From Chlorophyllum brunneum (lineage: Eukaryota > Basidiomycota > Agaricomycetes > Agaricales > Agaricaceae): a DNA stretch of 64,000 nt. The notes beneath the pieces are model-generated. The model saw only the letters and a list, made by a program, of their open reading frames with translations, had not been told where the DNA came from and searched no databases. A program made the translations under genes and the position numbers. Numbering within the stretch: the stretch's first letter is position 1; each line of letters begins with the position of its first letter. Shown one piece after another: positions 63,128 through 64,000 of the stretch. The stretch lies in contig OY756147.1 of the NCBI GenBank assembly GCA_963576785.1, positions 310,001 through 374,000 of the forward strand. The letters run 5' to 3'.

Positions 63128-63698
63128 TGTTGAGGAAACAATTGTAATGAGTTGTTTGCTGGGGGCAGTAGTAAACACAGTGGGAGAGAATGTAGGGTCT
63201 ACTCACTGAGATAATAAGCTTCTATCTAATACCTATAGAAAGGTAATTCAGATAGACAGATATTATTGATAAAGCGGTCAGTGTCAGAGGTGTAGAGATC
63301 AAAGTCGAGTAAATCGATGCTAGTGTTGTACTCAAAGAGATAGGCAATGATGAAGAAGTTGTTCAATTGAACAAAATGCAGAACTAGGTCTGCTACATGG
63401 GGTTTATATACATATTGTAACATAGGCGAGCCATACTACATAAAATACTAGTAATGCATAGATTGTTCCTTATGACTCCCTTTAACTGCAGCATAGTGCC
63501 TGCAGAGTACTGCGGAATGTAGTATCTAGTCATTGGTACTATGTAGAATAATCTATCAAGTACTTATGACTCTCATCATATGCAAAGCAACTCATAGGAA
63601 GTTACTACAGATTGAAGTTACTGGAAAATAATGGATCAGTCTATTATTATCATAATGACTTCATAGTCTATTTCTAGAATATGTCCGAAACTTCAACA
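63128..63698 (-). repeat. 3' LTR of a Ty1/copia element
   Basis: A 571-bp sequence with inverted ends TGTTGA...TCAACA. Its inner side (63699 onward) is a purine tract on the minus strand (AGCAAGGAGGAG), as expected for a minus-strand element whose 3' LTR lies to the left. The outer end abuts the broken gypsy sequence. Confidence 0.75.
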
Positions 63699-64000
63699 CT
63701 CCTCCTTGCTCTGTATTGATGTAGAGTTTTAATCACTCAAATGTTAAGCCAAGGCGAGGTCAGAATAGATTGAATTTAATTTTGTCTAAATTCTTTGTGA
63801 GAATATTGGCAGCATTTTCTGTACCTTTCACAGAGAATATTTCAATCTTTCCATCTTCTACCAAATCACAAATGTAATGGTATTTGACATCGACATGTTT
63901 TGATTGTTTTTCTGTTACTGGATTTTTGGCCCAAAATATTGAACTCTCATTATCACCGAAGAGATAAGGGGCCAATGATTGGATACCAATTTCTTCCAAC
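63699..64000 (-). mobile_element. Ty1/copia retrotransposon, end of pol (RNase H), continues beyond the window
   Basis: The minus strand reads YLFGDNESSIFWAKNPVTEK, SKHVDVKYHYICDLVEDGKI and AANILTKNLDKIKFNLF, the classic copia RNase H end. A TGA at 63760-63762 interrupts it where Arg is expected; the frame then continues PRLGLTFE to a second TGA at 63733-63735, the likely original end. The rest of pol lies off the right edge. Confidence 0.85.

Overview
The window reads as nuclear DNA of a mushroom-forming basidiomycete (Agaricomycetes). The support is dense genes with many 45-60 nt GT-AG introns, a family of NACHT proteins carrying the agaric signature PPPRCHPGTR just before the P-loop, a Crinkler/kinase protein and Tad-type, gypsy and copia retroelements. 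Species cannot be named from the sequence.

Layout. 1-10 kb holds ordinary single-copy genes: the 5' part of a dienoyl-CoA isomerase (ECH1-like, minus strand), a six-exon auxin-efflux-carrier type transporter, a minus-strand gene joining an MLKL/HeLo-like helical domain to a degenerate kinase, and a ten-exon aldehyde dehydrogenase (ALDH). 10.5-26.3 kb and 39-54.4 kb form a cluster of eight related NACHT (NLR-like) genes, called A-H here, plus three small relics. A, C, D, F and H have full reading frames when spliced (945, 800, 810, 927 and 888 aa). B is truncated by one deleted base. E and G are pseudogenes. 29-38 kb, between the two cluster halves, carries a Crinkler-type kinase-like gene with two header domains, a single-exon GMC-like flavoprotein, a small secreted-or-lectin-like gene and an aspartic protease fragment. 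From 54.4 kb to the end the DNA turns AT-rich and is a retroelement island: a LINE 3' end with a poly-A tail, a 5'-truncated gypsy element, and the 3' end of a copia element.

How it fits together. The NACHT proteins share one architecture: a proline-rich disordered N-terminus (beginning MGNRLSRR, a likely myristoylation signal, in D, E and F), a short separate block GAHxFVMxNPVxND, the NACHT ATPase with a winged-helix-like end, and a conserved C-terminal region of about 230 residues that I do not recognise, in the place where fungal NLRs usually carry WD40, ankyrin or TPR repeats. ALDH fragments lie in the spacer just upstream of D, F and G, in the same orientation as the intact ALDH upstream of A. 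The original duplication unit was therefore probably ALDH plus NLR, with the ALDH copies later lost. The helical-domain pseudokinase next to the cluster is a plausible cell-death executor, but any functional link is inference.

The retroelements show a clear mutation signature. The gypsy pol reading frame runs about 3.25 kb without a frameshift, yet contains 15 TGA stops, nearly all where an arginine (CGA) would be expected. This points to CpG-to-TpG mutation rather than slow decay.
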